Positions 10,511-23,790 are shown, counted from the first letter of the stretch. The stretch is DNA of 64,000 nucleotides from Cotesia glomerata (GCF_020080835.1 NC_058162.1:23070144-23134143); one strand, 5' to 3'. Notes: generated by a model not told the origin, from the sequence alone. Numbers and translations are program-made.

Positions 10511-11295
10511 TAATTCAACAAAACCCGGAACTTTCTGAACTGTTAAAGTTATTTTTGATATCTTCCCGTTTCTTTTAAAGTACCATTACACTAACTCCTA
10601 GAGAAAATACTCCAAAGTTAATCTAAAAACAATGGTGATGATAATAATAATAATAATAAGTGTAATGTAACGAGTAACAGTAAATGGGTAGTAAAAAAAA
10701 TGTTATAAGATTTGAGTGGTGACAAATAGCGCTGACGTTGTGCATTTAGTCTTCCTTTTATCTTCTATTCGCTGTAGCGACATGTAGGAGGTTTTAATAT
10801 GAAGAAATAAGTAGGATTGAGAGCCGAGAGGAAGAAAGATAAGAATCTAAGGATTTAAAGGAATGGAATAGAGCAACTTTAAATGAGACAAGTATCTCAC
10901 TCGAGAAACTCACATTAAAGGAGCTCTTTTCTAAGCTACATCAGCTCCAAGTCCACGTCCGAGCCCAGTAAACCTCCAGCTCGTTCTTGGAGTTAAAAAA
11001 ATGGACTGGATTGAGTTTAAATCCCCGTTAGTGGTCGCTCTTTCGACACGTTTCTGTCGTGTGTTCTCTTGTACCGAATGGCTACTGTATTCTTCTTCAT
11101 AGAAACCAAGAATTTGGAAGTTAAAACTGAGAATAGCAAGCAAAGGTGAGAAATTTACAAATCCTAAAAAATAATTCACTTGAATTGATAATATTAACGT
11201 AAGATTTTTGTTTTTATTTCTTCTTTGTAAAAATTATCAGAGTAATTAATTTTAGGCTTTTTTTGTGACAAGAAATTGCGTTTGTAATAAAAATG
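10511..11295. other. Non-coding unique island
   Basis: Moderately GC-rich stretch, especially 10725-11110, not matching other parts of the window. Open frames here are short and overlap on both strands. Candidate intronic regulatory DNA only. Confidence 0.25.
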
Positions 11296-11299
11296 GCTA

Positions 11300-12845
11300 G
11301 CTTAGAAATGACCAGTAGCGCCAAAGTTTCCGTTATTTGCCATCAGTTGGGTGTTTTTATTACATTTGAGCATCTAATCACCCTAAATTGATGATAATTT
11401 TGAAAGCTAATGGAATAATATGAAGATAGATGAAATTATGAATATTATGATGACGATGAATATTATGAAGACTAGATTTTCACCTAAACTGTAGCAATTG
11501 ACGTCTAAAAACAATGGAAATATCAGATAAAAGATAGCTTTAATTTGGTGAAGAAACAATGAAGTGTTTTGACCCAAATAGAGTTGTATATTGATGTAAT
11601 GAAAAAGAAACAATAAAATTGTTTGCCAGAAATAACAAATAGCACCAAAGTTGCCCGTGATTGTCGTAAGTTTAGTATTTTTGTCAGATTTTATCATATA
11701 ATCTTCACAAATTGATGATATATTTAAAAAGTGGTGCGTATTTTGAAGATAAGGCAAGGATTTCGTCGAAATTATGAGTTGAATATAGTTTAGTGAAGAA
11801 ATAATTGAATATTTTGATTAAAATGAAGCCAGATATTAATATCATACAGAAGAAACAGTAAAATTACTAGAATGTATTTCAAATAGTGGCCAGTAGTGCC
11901 AGAAATGACAAGTAGCGCCAAAGTTACCAATATTTGTCGCAAATTTAGTATTTTTGTCAGAATTAAGGTAGTACTACCGGTTTTAGAATTTGTGTTCAGA
12001 ATTTAATGAAATTTGGCATATTGGTACTTTATAATATCATAATTAAGCAGTAAAATTTTTGGAAGCCTGGCGAGTCCTGGACGTTCAGATTCTTATAAAA
12101 ATTGAGACAACGAGAGAAAATAACATCTAAAACATATTTAATAACAATCAGTATGGTTTCCGATCATATGAAAATATTTATTGATAAAAAACATTCAAAA
12201 TTTGTCTCTGTCTCTTTCTCCAACGTGATTTAATATAGGGAAATCTACTACGTTAACCAAATATGGTTAGATTTTGGGATTTGACTCTTATGGTAACAGT
12301 AGTACTACCTTAATCATATAATCTTCACAAATTGATGATATATTTAAAGAGTGGTGCAATATTTTGAAGATAAGGCTAGAATTTTGTCGTAATTATGAGT
12401 TGAATATAGTTTAGTAAAGAAATGATTGGATATTTTGATTGAAATGAAGCCAAATGTTAATATTGTGAAGAAGAAACTGTAAAATTGCTAGCAAGTATTT
12501 TTAGTAGGACAAGAAATGACAGGTAGCGCCAGAGTTGTAGGTATTAGCCACAAATTTAGTATTTTTGTCAGATTTAATCATCTAATCTTCACGAATTGAA
12601 TATATATTAAAAAAGTGAAGAGATATTTCGAGAATAAGGCCAAAATTTTGTCGAAATTATGAGTTAAATTTGTTTAGTGAAGAAATAATTGAATATTTTG
12701 ATTCAAATGAAGCCAAATGTTCAAATCATAAAGAAGAAACAGTAAAATTGCTAGCAAGTATTTTTAGTAAACACCATTAGGGCAAGAAATGACAAGTAGC
12801 GCTAAAGTTGCAGGAATTCACCGCAAATTTAGTATATTCACTAGA
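11300..12845 (+). repeat. Tandem array, unit about 267 bp
   Basis: Units begin with AAATGACAAGTAGCGCCAAAGTT and continue ATTTAGTATTTTTGTCAGAT, TCATCTAATCTTCAC and a GAAGAAACAGTAAAATTGCTAG segment. Starts are near 11304, 11636, 11903, 12512 and 12785. Spacing is about 267, 262 (after removing a 347-bp insertion) and 272 bp. Unit 3 is interrupted by the MITE at 11963..12313. No protein is recognisable. Confidence 0.8.
11963..12313. mobile_element. TTAA-flanked MITE inside tandem array
   Basis: Ends are TTAAGGTAGTACTACCGG and AGTAGTACTACCTTAA. Uninterrupted units of the host array read CAGATTTAATCATCTAATC, so the insertion used that TTAA and duplicated it. At 351 bp it is non-coding. Confidence 0.85.
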
Positions 12846-13330
12846 ATAATATCGATTTGTTGTAATCAAATGATATATTTCAGTAAAATAAACAAATAAT
12901 AAATTTTTTTATCTCAGGAATGTGGACAAGATAGGATCATAATAACAAATTACATTATTATTTCTGCGACGTTTCGGTCATTTATTTGACCTTCCTCAGG
13001 CATCTGAAAATTTCACATGTTAATAACCAACAACATAACATAACAATTGTTACAAATACAATATTTACCATAATACGAATTCTAACAATCACTATCTTAC
13101 ATTGCACAGTTGCCTTAGTCATATAAATCTTTACAGAATTAATAAAACTGGTAAATTTATTAATTAATTACAAACTCCAGAAATAAAGTCAACACGACAC
13201 TTGTAATTTGTTATTATGATCCTATCTTGTCCACATTCCTGAGATAAAAAAATTTATTTATGATAACTATGGACGATAATATTAACTATAATAAACAAAT
13301 AATTTTAATCAAAAAAAAATCTTATGCACT
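12846..13330. repeat. Inverted repeat with CGAAACGTC-type motif
   Basis: A 65-bp arm (about 12888-12955, containing CAGGAATGTGGACAAGATAG) recurs inverted at about 13198-13262. Between them 12966-13010 reads, on the minus strand, CCTGAGGAAGGTCAAATAAATGACCGAAACGTCG. That translates as PEEGQINDRNVA, a pattern widespread in arthropod dispersed repeats, and contains the palindrome GGTCATTTATTTGACC. The element class is left open. Confidence 0.55.
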
Positions 13331-14565
13331 TCATGTGACACTATATCATTTGTGTGTCATCATATAAGATCAGATATAAACTTATTTATCTGGAAATTAT
13401 TCACATTGATCATGAAGCGAATAATTAATGAAAAACCATTGAAAAAAAGAAGACTGAATTGAATTATTGAAAAGAAATGCTTCTTTTTCAAAAAATTAGC
13501 GACGTAATGATAATTATAACTGCAGATTAAACATAAAAGGTTTGTGTGATGGAGCGTTAAATGAATATAATTAATTTCCAATGAAGTCGAGTGGGAAAAC
13601 AGCTGATAAATAAAAAGAAAAAAAAAAGAGCACAGAGAAGAAAAGTTGTCGATGGAAGCATTTGGTTCGTTGGCCTCGGGATCGAGTACCTAAAGCTCTT
13701 TACTCTCTAGCAGCCCTTGCTCTTCTTCAGACCTCTCTGTTGCACTAGAGGGTTTTTCACCCTCAACTCACGCTGCACTGCCTCGAATCGAATGGAATAG
13801 AAGCGGCTCGCACATTCGCCGTAAACTATCGCGTTTATATGTACATCCAAAGTAAAAGCAATGGCAATAGCAACAGAGCAGTAGTGTGCCGGTAGATGCT
13901 GGATTGTCGTTGTTGAAGAGAATGGTTTAACAGCACCAATAGCTACGGGGTAAATACACCTGCAGTTGTACAATATAGTATAAAGCTTCCTCGTAACCAA
14001 CAATAATAACAGTAATAATAATAACGGGGAAACAATAATAACAGCAACCGTGTACACTCGGGCTTCAAGCTCCAAGCTCCAAGCTTGTCGCTTTCACCTT
14101 TTCCAATCGCGATCTCGCAAAACGATAAAACAAATATTCAACGAGTATTTTTTTGGTTAAGCAAACCTTTTATTGTTTTTTCGTTACTTATTTAATGGAT
14201 GTTCCATTAATTTTATTAAAAAGCTATCACGCCAGTCATTTTCTGCTTTGTTTTAATTATCCGACTCTTGTTAAATATTTTAGCAGTAATTTATCGATTT
14301 AACAAGACTTGTCGTTTTTCTCTTCATTATTTTAATACTTTGATTTCATTTTAGTAAAAATTCTCCATTGTTTCTTCAACAAATTAATTTTACTCATTGT
14401 TACTGTTTTTCAACGTAAATTGCTAAAATTTTCACGAAAATCCGTTCTAATCCTCAAATTATCATTTGTCATTGCTGAATACAAACTCCAATATAAATAT
14501 ACGCGATCGAATCTGATGAAATGATGACATACAATCAAAAACAGAATTTTCTTTCAGGTTGATTA
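13331..14565. other. Non-coding stretch with GC-richer island
   Basis: 13640-14110 is compositionally distinct (CTCGGGATCGAGTACC, CTCGAATCGAATGGAATAG) and unique in the window; the flanks are AT-rich. A 122-codon minus-strand frame here is Leu-rich with no family match and is probably chance. Candidate regulatory island. Confidence 0.3.
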
Positions 14566-14569
14566 AAAT

Positions 14570-14885
14570 ATTTTTTTATTTAACTGCAATCCACGACTTG
14601 TTCATGGGCAATCAATGATTTGACCTGCAAAGATACTAAATTTGCGAGAAACAAGGACAAATTTCCTGCTACCTGTCCCTTTTATTTAAAAGTAACTCAA
14701 ATTCGGCGTTGATAAAAAATTTATGGACAAATCTAAATGATTACCTTGTCAAAGCGATTGCACTACTACAATTTTTGGCAAATTTCATAGAAATTATGAC
14801 TTTTACGAAGATACCAAATTTATTCATAAAAACCCATTTTATCATATAAACACACTGGCCACAAAATTTTTCTTATTCTCTTAAT
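14570..14885 (-). mobile_element. Helitron 5' end fragment
   Basis: Read on the minus strand from 14885 it starts AATTAAGAGAATAAGAAAA then TTTTGTGGCCAGTGTGTTTA. That matches the first 60 bases of Helitrons 1 and 2 and then diverges. It lies head to tail against Helitron 2, whose last bases are missing at the junction. Confidence 0.6.
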
Positions 14886-15930
14886 TAAGTCACTATGTGA
14901 CTGCTGTGACTTGTGAACTATAAATAAATAAAATTTTGCTTTATTAAATAATGACGTTTGTTAAATTGCATTGTATTTTCTTAAATATTGACGTTTTTAA
15001 AGATATAAGCTCATCCCGATGTTACACTCATCAAGAGCTTTCATTTGAGTATCCACATGCATTTTGTTATATATTTCATATATACATGTATATATATAAT
15101 ACATATAAATATATGAAAAATTGATGTGGGTACTCAAATGAAAGGTCTCTATGAGTATAATGCCAGGGTGAGCTTATATCTTTAAAAATGTCAATAGTTC
15201 ACAAGATACAAGGTCATTTCTTAATTATTGACATTTTTAAAAATATAAACTCATTTTGATGTTACACTTATCGAAACCTTCCATTTGAGTACCCACATGG
15301 CATTTTTTATATATTTTATATATGTGGTATTTGTGAAATATATAAATATAAAAAATATATGAAAAATTGATGCGGGTACTCAAATGAAAGGTCTCGATGA
15401 GTATAATGTCGGGGTGAGTTTATATCTTTAAAAATGTCACTAGTTCACAAGATACAAGATCATTTCTTAATTATTAACATTTTTTAAGATATAAACTCAT
15501 TTTGATGTTACACTTATCGAGACTTTTCATTTAAGTACCTACATGGCATTTTTTATATATTTTATATATGTAGTATTTGTGAAATATATAAATATATAAA
15601 ATATATGAAAAATTAATGTGGGTACTCAAATGAAAGGTCTCGATGAGTGTAATATCGGGATGAGCGTATATCTTTAAAAATGCCAATAATTCACGAGATA
15701 TAAGGTTATTTCTTAATCATGTATCTAGAGATAGAGCATTTTCGAATGCAGCCTAAATGCTTATCATCATATATTGACTATCGGTGAAAATAATATGAAA
15801 CCTTGAAAAGGCACAAATTCAAGTCAAGACTTTTTCAATCATACCAAATTTTACCATAATAACCCATTTCATCATATAAATAACCTGGCCAAAAAATTTT
15901 GCTTATCCTCTTAATAATATAAATTACTAA
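14886..15930 (-). mobile_element. Non-autonomous Helitron 2 (3' end truncated)
   Basis: Minus-strand copy of the same family. The 5' end (TATTATTAAGAGGATAAGC) is at about 15927 and the 3' hairpin (GCAGTCACATAGTGACT) at 14888-14904. The final CTAG is lost at the junction with the adjacent 5' fragment. It contains three palindromic GTGGGTACTCAAATG units. Confidence 0.75.
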
Positions 15931-17224
15931 ATCTTATTAAATAGAACTAAATCCTTTTATCAGTGTATTAATTCAAGAACAAAAAAAATTGAAGACGATA
16001 ATCTTCTTGGTTCAAGTATTTTTTTTGTGGGCAAATTTTTAGTTAGAAAAATTTACTTTCATTTTGGCTGTCAAATGGTCTTTTTTAAAAAGTATATAAT
16101 AAGACCAATCTTATGTTTGAAGCAATGAGCCCTGAGAATTGCAAGCGGATCTAATTACCTAGAGATAGAATTGCTTATTGATGTGCATAGGCGCTCACGT
16201 GTGCATCCAATATTATATACTTGTGTATTAATACCAACACCAGAACAGATATATGTATTTATGCGGTGTGTGAGTATGAGTGTAGAGGAAGCTGAAGACG
16301 TGTCGATTCAAGATCCGTTTCCTTTCCTCTATCACCAGTCCAACTCTTTCCCTTCCGTTTTATTTCGCTCCGATGCTCGGACACATTTCGATTCCATTTT
16401 AGATTTTTTTGTCTTATCTTTTTTATTTGACAACTTCATCCTCGTGGCTTATCAAACATCAGTTTTATTTTATTTATTATTTTATTGAAGAAATAGCATT
16501 TCCCTAGGGAATAAAAATCGACAAATTTCTGAGCATCTTTTTTTTATTATTTAATAGCGGAAGAAGAAATATTTGTTTAAGTTTATTTTTTGAATAAACA
16601 TATTGGATTCAATATTAAAAATAAATATTGCGATAACGGAAATGTAATTGATGAAATCATTTAATTAAATATTTATATTAATTTTAATATTGCTATTTGT
16701 AAGAAAAAAAAATGTTTAATTTAATCTAATGATAAAATGTAATTTTATTTATGAAAAAAAAAGTAAGGTAAAAAACATTAACTCGCGTATCAAGACATTT
16801 AAAACCTTATTTACATTTCCTTATTTTCCATATTCAATTTACATAAATTTGAATTTTAAAATTATAGATTTTAAATTAAAATTACACTGTAAATATTTTT
16901 CGATGGGCTTAGTTTGTTATTTTTTTTTTATTTTAGTAGAGTAGAATGAGATGAAGAGAAGAAATGAAAAAAAGAAGAAATGCTCTGGACATTGTTATTT
17001 ATTTCAAAACTCTGTCGTGCATTAAATTGCGGGATTACAATTGTGAAAAAATGAAAATAAAGTAATTTTTATATTTATTTTTATTCTTCAACTTTATTTA
17101 TGATACTCTTGAGTCACTGCGTCAGCACATGAACGTTTGGTTTAATTTTTAATATCAAATCGTCTGTAGTACGGTCACGTTTTTCGTGTTAAAAATTCAG
17201 AAGTTACGATGGGTTTATATGCAT
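15931..17224. other. Non-coding AT-rich stretch
   Basis: Unique sequence, moderately GC-rich at 16130-16400. A 105-codon plus-strand frame (16171-16488) has no domain, and its Phe/Leu-rich end reflects T-runs. Nothing else was seen. Confidence 0.3.
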
Positions 17225-19290
17225 ATCATTATGATTATTATTATTATTTATAATTTTTACTATTCCAGAAGAAGAGTCAAGATTTATTAGTACAATAATG
17301 AAGGAAGCATCCAAATGATGCCACAAAGTATTAAAATTTCTTTAAACAATTTTGAGTGAAATAATATAAAAATTAGTTATTAAATTAAATACTTAAAAAT
17401 TGACTGCTCTTTTAAGTTTTTGATAAAATTAATAACTTAATATAATAAACAAAATTAAGTTATTGTTTAAAGATTATTTTTTAAACTTATTCTATTGAAT
17501 TTTTATACTAAAATAATATTAACTTTATTATTATTTCTAATTTGATAAAACTTACCATGAAAAAAGAAATGAAGCGAAACTAAAAATTAACAATACAAAA
17601 TTATTTAATAAAGTTAGATTGTTTTAGAAAATTAAAAAATTTTTTCATAAAATCAGACGTAAATTGAAAATCTTTGGTAATAATAATTAAATGTTTGTTA
17701 TTATATGAACTAATTTAAGCAACTTATTAATTAATAATATTAAAAGCAACAGAAATCAGAAAAGGTTTATGTTTTAAATTAATAATAATGTATGATCTCA
17801 GTCTCAATTATGAAACCAAATGTACAGATTTATTTTTGTATTTTAATTAAGAGCTTTTCCCAGTGATTTTTTTTAATCATTCAAAAGTATTATTATTTTT
17901 ATATGAATAATTTTTATCATTTCAGAAAAAAAGATTTTTTAGAACAATAAAGAAGAACACATTAAAATGATGGAAATAAGTACATAAATTTCTTCAAATA
18001 ATTTTGACTGAAATAATATAAAATTAGGAATTAAATTAAATAATTAGAAATTTAATGCTCTCTCAAGTTTGTGATATGATTAATAACTTTATATAAAAAC
18101 AAAATTAAGTTATTGTTGATGTCATTAGTGTCTGATCTTAAGAAGATTATTTTTTAAACTTATTCTACTAAATTTTGATACTAAAATAATATTAACTTTA
18201 TTATTATTATTTTCAATTTGGTGAAGCTTACTATGAAAGAAGAAATGAAGCGAAACTAAAAATTAACAATACAAAATCATTTAATAACGTTAGATTGTTT
18301 TGAAAGTTTAAAAAATTTCTTCATAAAATCAGACGTAATTAAAAAACATTGATAATAATTATTAAATGTTTGTTATTATATAAGTTAATTTAAGCAACTA
18401 ATTGATTGACTAAATTAAAAACAGCAGAAATCAGAAAAGCTTTTGGTTTTTAATTAATATTAATGTATTATCTCAGTCTCAATTATTTAACTAAATATAT
18501 GTACTGATTTTTTTTAATTATTCAAAAGCATTATTATTTTTGTATGAATAATTTTTATTCCAGAAAAAAAAATTTATTTACAAATTTAAGTTATTGTTGA
18601 TGTCATTAGTGTCTGATCTTATGAAGATTATTTTTTAAACTGATTCTACTGAACTTTAAACTAAAATTATATCAACTTTATTATTATTGTTAATTTGGTG
18701 AAACTTACTATGAAAGAAGAAATGAACCGAAATTAAAAATTAACAATACAAAATCATTTAATAAAATTAGATTGTTTCAGAAGTTTAAAAAATTTCTTCA
18801 TAAAATCAGACGTAAATAAATAACATTAGTAACAATAATTTAATTTTTGTTATTATATATGAATTAATGATATTAAAAACAACAGAAATCAGAGAAGTTT
18901 TTGGTTTTTAATTAATAGTAATGTATTATCCCAGTTTCAATTATTTAACGAAATATACAAATATTTATTTTTGAATTTTAATTGAGAGCTTTTTCCATTC
19001 ATTTATTTTATTTATAAAATAATTAGAATAATAAATTTTTTAATAAAATAATAATATTAAAAATAACGGAAGTTTTCGTGATAAATTTATAAATAATTGA
19101 ATGGATTTAAAAATAAGCTGTCTTTATTCATGTATATTTCATCGGAGTTATTTTTTAATACTTGACGGAAGTGCAATGAGTTAATTACTCTTGTCTATTT
19201 AATTCCAATAAAAGCTTTAATTCCTCAAAATAGACATTTGTTGGATTAAGGAAATGACTAAGGAAATTTAATTTAACAAAAACTAGAGCT
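17225..19290 (+). repeat. 640-bp repeat array B (about three units plus tail)
   Basis: Units start near 17262, 17925 and 18550 (the last partial), with the same ordered blocks as array A and the same tail (CTTGACGGAAGTGCAATGAG, CAATAAAAGCTTTAATTCCTC). Identity between units looks lower than between the best-matching blocks of arrays A and B, suggesting the composite moved as a whole. Confidence 0.75.
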
Positions 19291-20865
19291 TTTGAACTGT
19301 TATAGATATTTTTGATATCTTCTCTTTTTTCTTTAAGTATCATTACACTTACTTCTCAAGAAAATACTCTAGTTAATAAAAAAACCATACCTCAACAATT
19401 TTAGTAATAATATTTTACTATTATTATTTTAAAAGTATTAAATTTATAAATCCTATTTAAACTTCACCTAATTCTCAGAAGATAAGTAATATTAAAAGCA
19501 ACCTTGGCACTTTCTGCGAATAGCAAGTCTAAATAATAAATAATTTCTTTTCCTTCCCAATAACTTGGTTTCTGGGGCATGCAATCATCCGTTAGTTAAA
19601 TTTGTCTTAACATAAATAGTTAAGTGTAACCGTATAGATTAATCGGAATCGGAGTATAAATAAAAAATGATCTTACAACCCTCGACATATCTTCGAATGA
19701 CGCCTTTCAACATAGTTGAATATTTTTTCGGTAACGTAACCCAACATAAGGTAGCCCAACCCGTGAATAATTAAATTATCAAACACGTAATTATTAATTA
19801 CACTAGAAGTCAGTGAACTTTTTAAAAAGAACTTAATACTTCAGTACGTTTCATGAGACCAAAGAAAAATTCTAAGCGAGAATATACTCTAGGGTATTTT
19901 ATTACACCAAAGAAAAATTAAAATAGGTCGTAACAAAGTGTAATTTTTGGTTGTATGTAGACCAGAGTGCTCGTTAAAATTACATTTTTTCAGACGGTGA
20001 AAAGTTTCTTTTTGCCGAGATCTCCTGGACGATTGGATACAGGGAGAAAAAATATAGCAAGTTTTACTAGAAAATATGGGTAAAAATTACTAACTCTAGA
20101 TTTTAATGTTGAAACGCTATTGAAATATTTGAGAAATTCATATTGACATAAATACATTTTACAATGCGTTCAGTAATTTTTCAATCAACAGACTCGATAG
20201 AGTCTGGCACCAAGTTCCGTTCTCAAGCCAGACTACCGAGTGTGTATATACCGTAAGCAGAACGGTTTTTTGAGGTTGCAAATTATTTTTCAAATTTATT
20301 TTGATTTTTTTTTTATATGATATTTTATAATAGTAGTTCATGCTTTTTATTACACGTATTACTTGATTATTATCAATTATCTTTATAATTTCTATTTAAA
20401 ATTATTAAAAATAATTAGCACAAACTATAGCGACCCAGATTTTTAGATTTTAACTTTTTTTTTTATGTAAAAAGCGGACGGCCAGAGACTAAATAATATA
20501 AGAATGCATGCTAATCCTATAATAGATGGAAAACTACAGTGAAAAAAGACATTTAACAGTTTACAATTACATACGCCAGGCAGCGCAAGAATAACTTTTA
20601 CATGAACTATAGCTTAAAGAGGATAGTTTGCCACCGGAAATGTATTAAATTAAAATTGTCAATTTTTATTATAACTAGAATTGAATTTGCGCGCGCAAGC
20701 GCGCGCCTCATATTTATTGTCATGATATATTTATGTGTCGTTTATGTATATTATATTCACTTTCAACCAATCAGAATGAGAATAAATATTTTCAACCAAT
20801 CACATCACGAATAGATTGGTTTCACATACATTTCATCTCAATTTTATTATGGGATTACAAAAAAT
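19291..20865. other. Non-coding stretch with GC hairpin and CCAAT pair
   Basis: Mostly unique AT-rich DNA. At 20688-20706 there is GCGCGCGCAAGCGCGCGC, a strong short palindrome. 20764-20808 carries two AACCAATCA boxes 34 bp apart. No convincing ORF was found; a 70-codon frame over this region is probably chance. Confidence 0.3.
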
Positions 20866-21195
20866 ACTGAAATCCGAGCAAAAACAGTTTCACTGTAAAA
20901 AAAATCGCGTCAAATCCACGTTCATAAGACTATTAAGAAAAAAAAATTTTATTTCTTTACAAAAAGATATAAAATAAAAAATTAAAAAATCCAAGTAACC
21001 GATATGGTTGTATATGATTTTCGGAAATTAAAAAAATTTTTTTGTAAATTTAAAAATTAAAAGGAGCAATTTTGGAACGTACTTGGTGTGCATGATTGTG
21101 GACTTTAATTTTTTTTAAAAGTCCTAGTAGATAGATTTTAGGAATTTCATAAAAAGTGAAATATTTTGTAACCACGCACACTAAATACGTTGACA
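20866..21195. repeat. Dispersed repeat, copy 1
   Basis: Shares with 32750..33085 the words GTTTCACTGTAAAAAAA, CCAAGTAACCGATAT, TTTTCGGAAATTAAAAAAA and GTAACCACGCACACTAAATACG. In the other copy the first half is inverted relative to the second, so one of the two has been rearranged. Confidence 0.6.
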
Positions 21196-21420
21196 TTTTG
21201 ACATTTTTATAGCAAATATTATTGTTTGAAATAGTATTTTTTCCATTTAAAGAATAAATTGTAGCGTTTAAATAATAAATATTATAAATTGAATAGTAAA
21301 ATCACGATTTTGCTGTTTGAAATGGTAATTTTTAGCAGTTAATCATTACTAATTATAAATTAACTATTATTTATTACAGTTTACTTTTTTTCGTGATGTA
21401 GTTAAGTATATTTTACAATG
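21196..21420 (-). mobile_element. TIR MITE, degraded copy
   Basis: Matches the MITE at 26597..26919 in reverse: TTGTTTGAAATAG..., GATTTTGCTGTTTGAAATGG, TTATTACAGTTTACTTTTTTTCGTG. The left terminus is not clear. Confidence 0.5.
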
Positions 21421-22041
21421 GATTCAATAGTTTTTCATCTTTAATATTAGAATCGCTACTTTATCCTTTCTAAAATAAACCCCATACGTAATAATAAAAG
21501 TTTAATCAGTAAATATTGTTGATTTTAATTAATTTATATGATTCTATATGTGATAAGTTTCATTTTTAATTCGAAAAATAAAAGATTATCAAATTCTAAG
21601 TAGTTATCTATCATGGTTTTAATTCTATAATTATTTTTTGCATGGAGTTATTGTCGCTTATAATTTTTGAAGAACTAATATAAGAGAAGAATGAAGCAAG
21701 ATTTTAATTAATTTATCATACCAGAAAAATTTATCTGAATCAAAAATAATTTCTTGACACGAGAATTTTTCTTCTTCATGCAAGAAACTTCTTTTCTTCG
21801 AAATGGTATTCTTGGGTCAAGATTTTTTCTTTTGAATCAAGTTATTTTTTTTATCAGTGAGTAAACTTATAAGCATAAGTATTAAACAGCTAAGTCGAAT
21901 AATTGGTATCCGTTTAATAAATTTTACAAATTTACTGTAACAATTGCTATTCGTAGAGTGAATTTTATTTCATGAATCGTAAAATTTATATTGTATTTCA
22001 TAAATTATTCAATCTCAATAACATAAAAATGACTATATAGC
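21421..22041. other. AT-rich, no feature seen
   Basis: The AAGAATTTTTCTTC/CTTGGGTCAAG text at 21755-21845 resembles the inner part of the 50449-type MITEs but has no clear ends. Otherwise featureless. Confidence 0.3.
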
Positions 22042-22181
22042 ATTGAATTGAATTGAATTGAATTTATTGATTTATGCGAAAGCCTTCACTGGCCAGATGG
22101 CAAAAGAAAAATATACATTTTGTGAATACAATACATTTTAAATTTTTAATTTAAACATAATAATTAGAACTTATATATAAT
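22042..22181 (-). mobile_element. LINE fragment, 3' UTR (split copy)
   Basis: Minus-strand 3' end of a CR1/L2-like LINE, finishing in an (AATTC)n-type tail at 22046-22068. It contains GCCATCTGGCCAGTGAAGGC on the coding strand, with a relative at 26155-26200. It is separated from its coding part (23286-23790) by the inserted element 22182..23285. Confidence 0.6.
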
Positions 22182-23285
22182 TACACGGTGAGAAATTTCT
22201 GTAGAAATTTACTATGCATACATAATAAGACTGAACCTTAATGAATCAATTCAAAATATTACCATAAAAATTTAAGAATATCATATTGTACCAATCAATA
22301 TTTACTAGGGACCATAGTAAATTTGACCATGCAACTGTTACATAAACATATATAAAAAATTTTCGTAAACTGACAGAACAAAAACTGTTAGTGTGCTTAA
22401 AACTTTTCATTATAGTTCCATAGTAAAATTTCTGTTGCTCAGTCGACAATAAAAATTTATAAAAAAGTTTCACATTTAGTCACGTGTACTCGGTTTAAAT
22501 TTAAAATTGTGACTATGAAATTTTCAAATGTCCCATAGTAAACGTATGCGCGTCAGTCGCTATGCGGGCTCTTTCATTTTTTCGTGCTGCTTTGTTTTGT
22601 CAACATAAGTGTACAGACGCTATCAGTAGTGGTTAACGGTGTTATGAAAATTGCAATAAACATTAAGTTTTAAATAAATATTAGTTTATAAATCCATCAA
22701 CACATGAATAGTTAATGAAAATTTGTAAGATTCATAAATAATAAAATATTTAATAATTTACCGTGAAAAATTAAAATGAAAACAAACATTTGATGGTTAA
22801 CCTGCAACCGACACTTCTAATAATAATAAAAATAATTTAAAAGTTATATATTGTGTTTATAATTATTCATAATAAAATTAACTGCCAAAATAAATCCTAC
22901 GTTCATTGTTAAAAATGAAAAAAAATAAAAAAAACTATATTTTAAAAAATATTTTTAAAAATTATTGCAAACAAAAAATCTTGTTTGGTTTGATATTTTT
23001 TGATTGCTAAAAACATTTTTACTCTAAAATTTTTTACTTTTTACAAACGTTTTCTTATTTTTTTTGCTATAGTACATTCGGAAATTTAAATTATTGCATA
23101 TTTCATTTTACTATGGTACATTTCAATTTCTACCATTTACTATGTCTGATTTCATTTGTTTCGGAAATTACTATGGGCCATTGTAAAATTTTATTCTGAG
23201 TCAATAAGGTTCACTAGTAATATGCACCATTGTAATATCTAAAATCCATGCAGAATAAAAAATAATGGAAATTTCTCACCGTGTA
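22182..23285. mobile_element. TIR element with TA target, 1.1 kb
   Basis: Ends TACACGGTGAGAAATTTCT and GGAAATTTCTCACCGTGTA form an 18-bp near-perfect inverted terminus with TA. It is inserted in a LINE. The interior repeats CATAGTAAA / TTTACTATGG words, and a related sequence with CCATAGTAAACGTATTCGCG is at 30893-30990. No transposase frame was seen. Confidence 0.75.
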
Positions 23286-23790
23286 TACATAATAAAATAT
23301 TAGTAAAGGTAATATTGCTTATATGCTAATTTTGAAGAAACTGTTTAAGTGAGAATTAGAACTAATAGATTACAATATTTATGATTATGATTTTAAAGAT
23401 TTTAATTTTAATAATTTTAGTGATTTAATAACTTTTACTGATTTTAATAATTTTAGAGATTTAACTGAAAATTTAGTTTGGATTTAGATGTCTAGATTAA
23501 AAAGGTAATCATAAAGCTTATTTTTAAAAATTTCTATACTGGGAGCATTTATCATATCGATTGGCAAATCTTCCCAAAGACGAATGCAAGTAACTACAAA
23601 TGATAACTCATAAATAGCTGTCGTAAATTTAGGTAACTTGAAATTTACATAATTCTTTTTTGCTGCAAGTCTTATAGAATGTCTAGTATCAATATCTTCA
23701 ATAAATAGTTCTCGTAAGTAGCTAGGTTTATATTCAACAATTTATAAAAATAACATTGTAAAGTATACTTTTCATAAAATTGTATTTATT
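23286..23790 (-). pseudogene. LINE ORF2 C-terminal remnant
   Basis: On the minus strand 23719-23490 reads RELFIEDIDTRHSIRLAAKK, then YELSFVVTCIRLWEDLP, then APSIEIFKNKLYDY. The W-x-x-LP and F-K motifs near the end are the conserved C-terminus of CR1/Jockey/L2-type reverse transcriptases. It is co-linear with the LINE at 31654-31960 (AIRIWKGLPTEV, SLDSFKNKAFEFF) but diverged. No RT core is present. Confidence 0.65.

Noticed and set aside
13707..14075. 122-codon minus-strand frame with a Leu-rich start
   Set aside because: No domain, low-complexity Leu run from (AAT)n-like DNA, and no conservation evidence.
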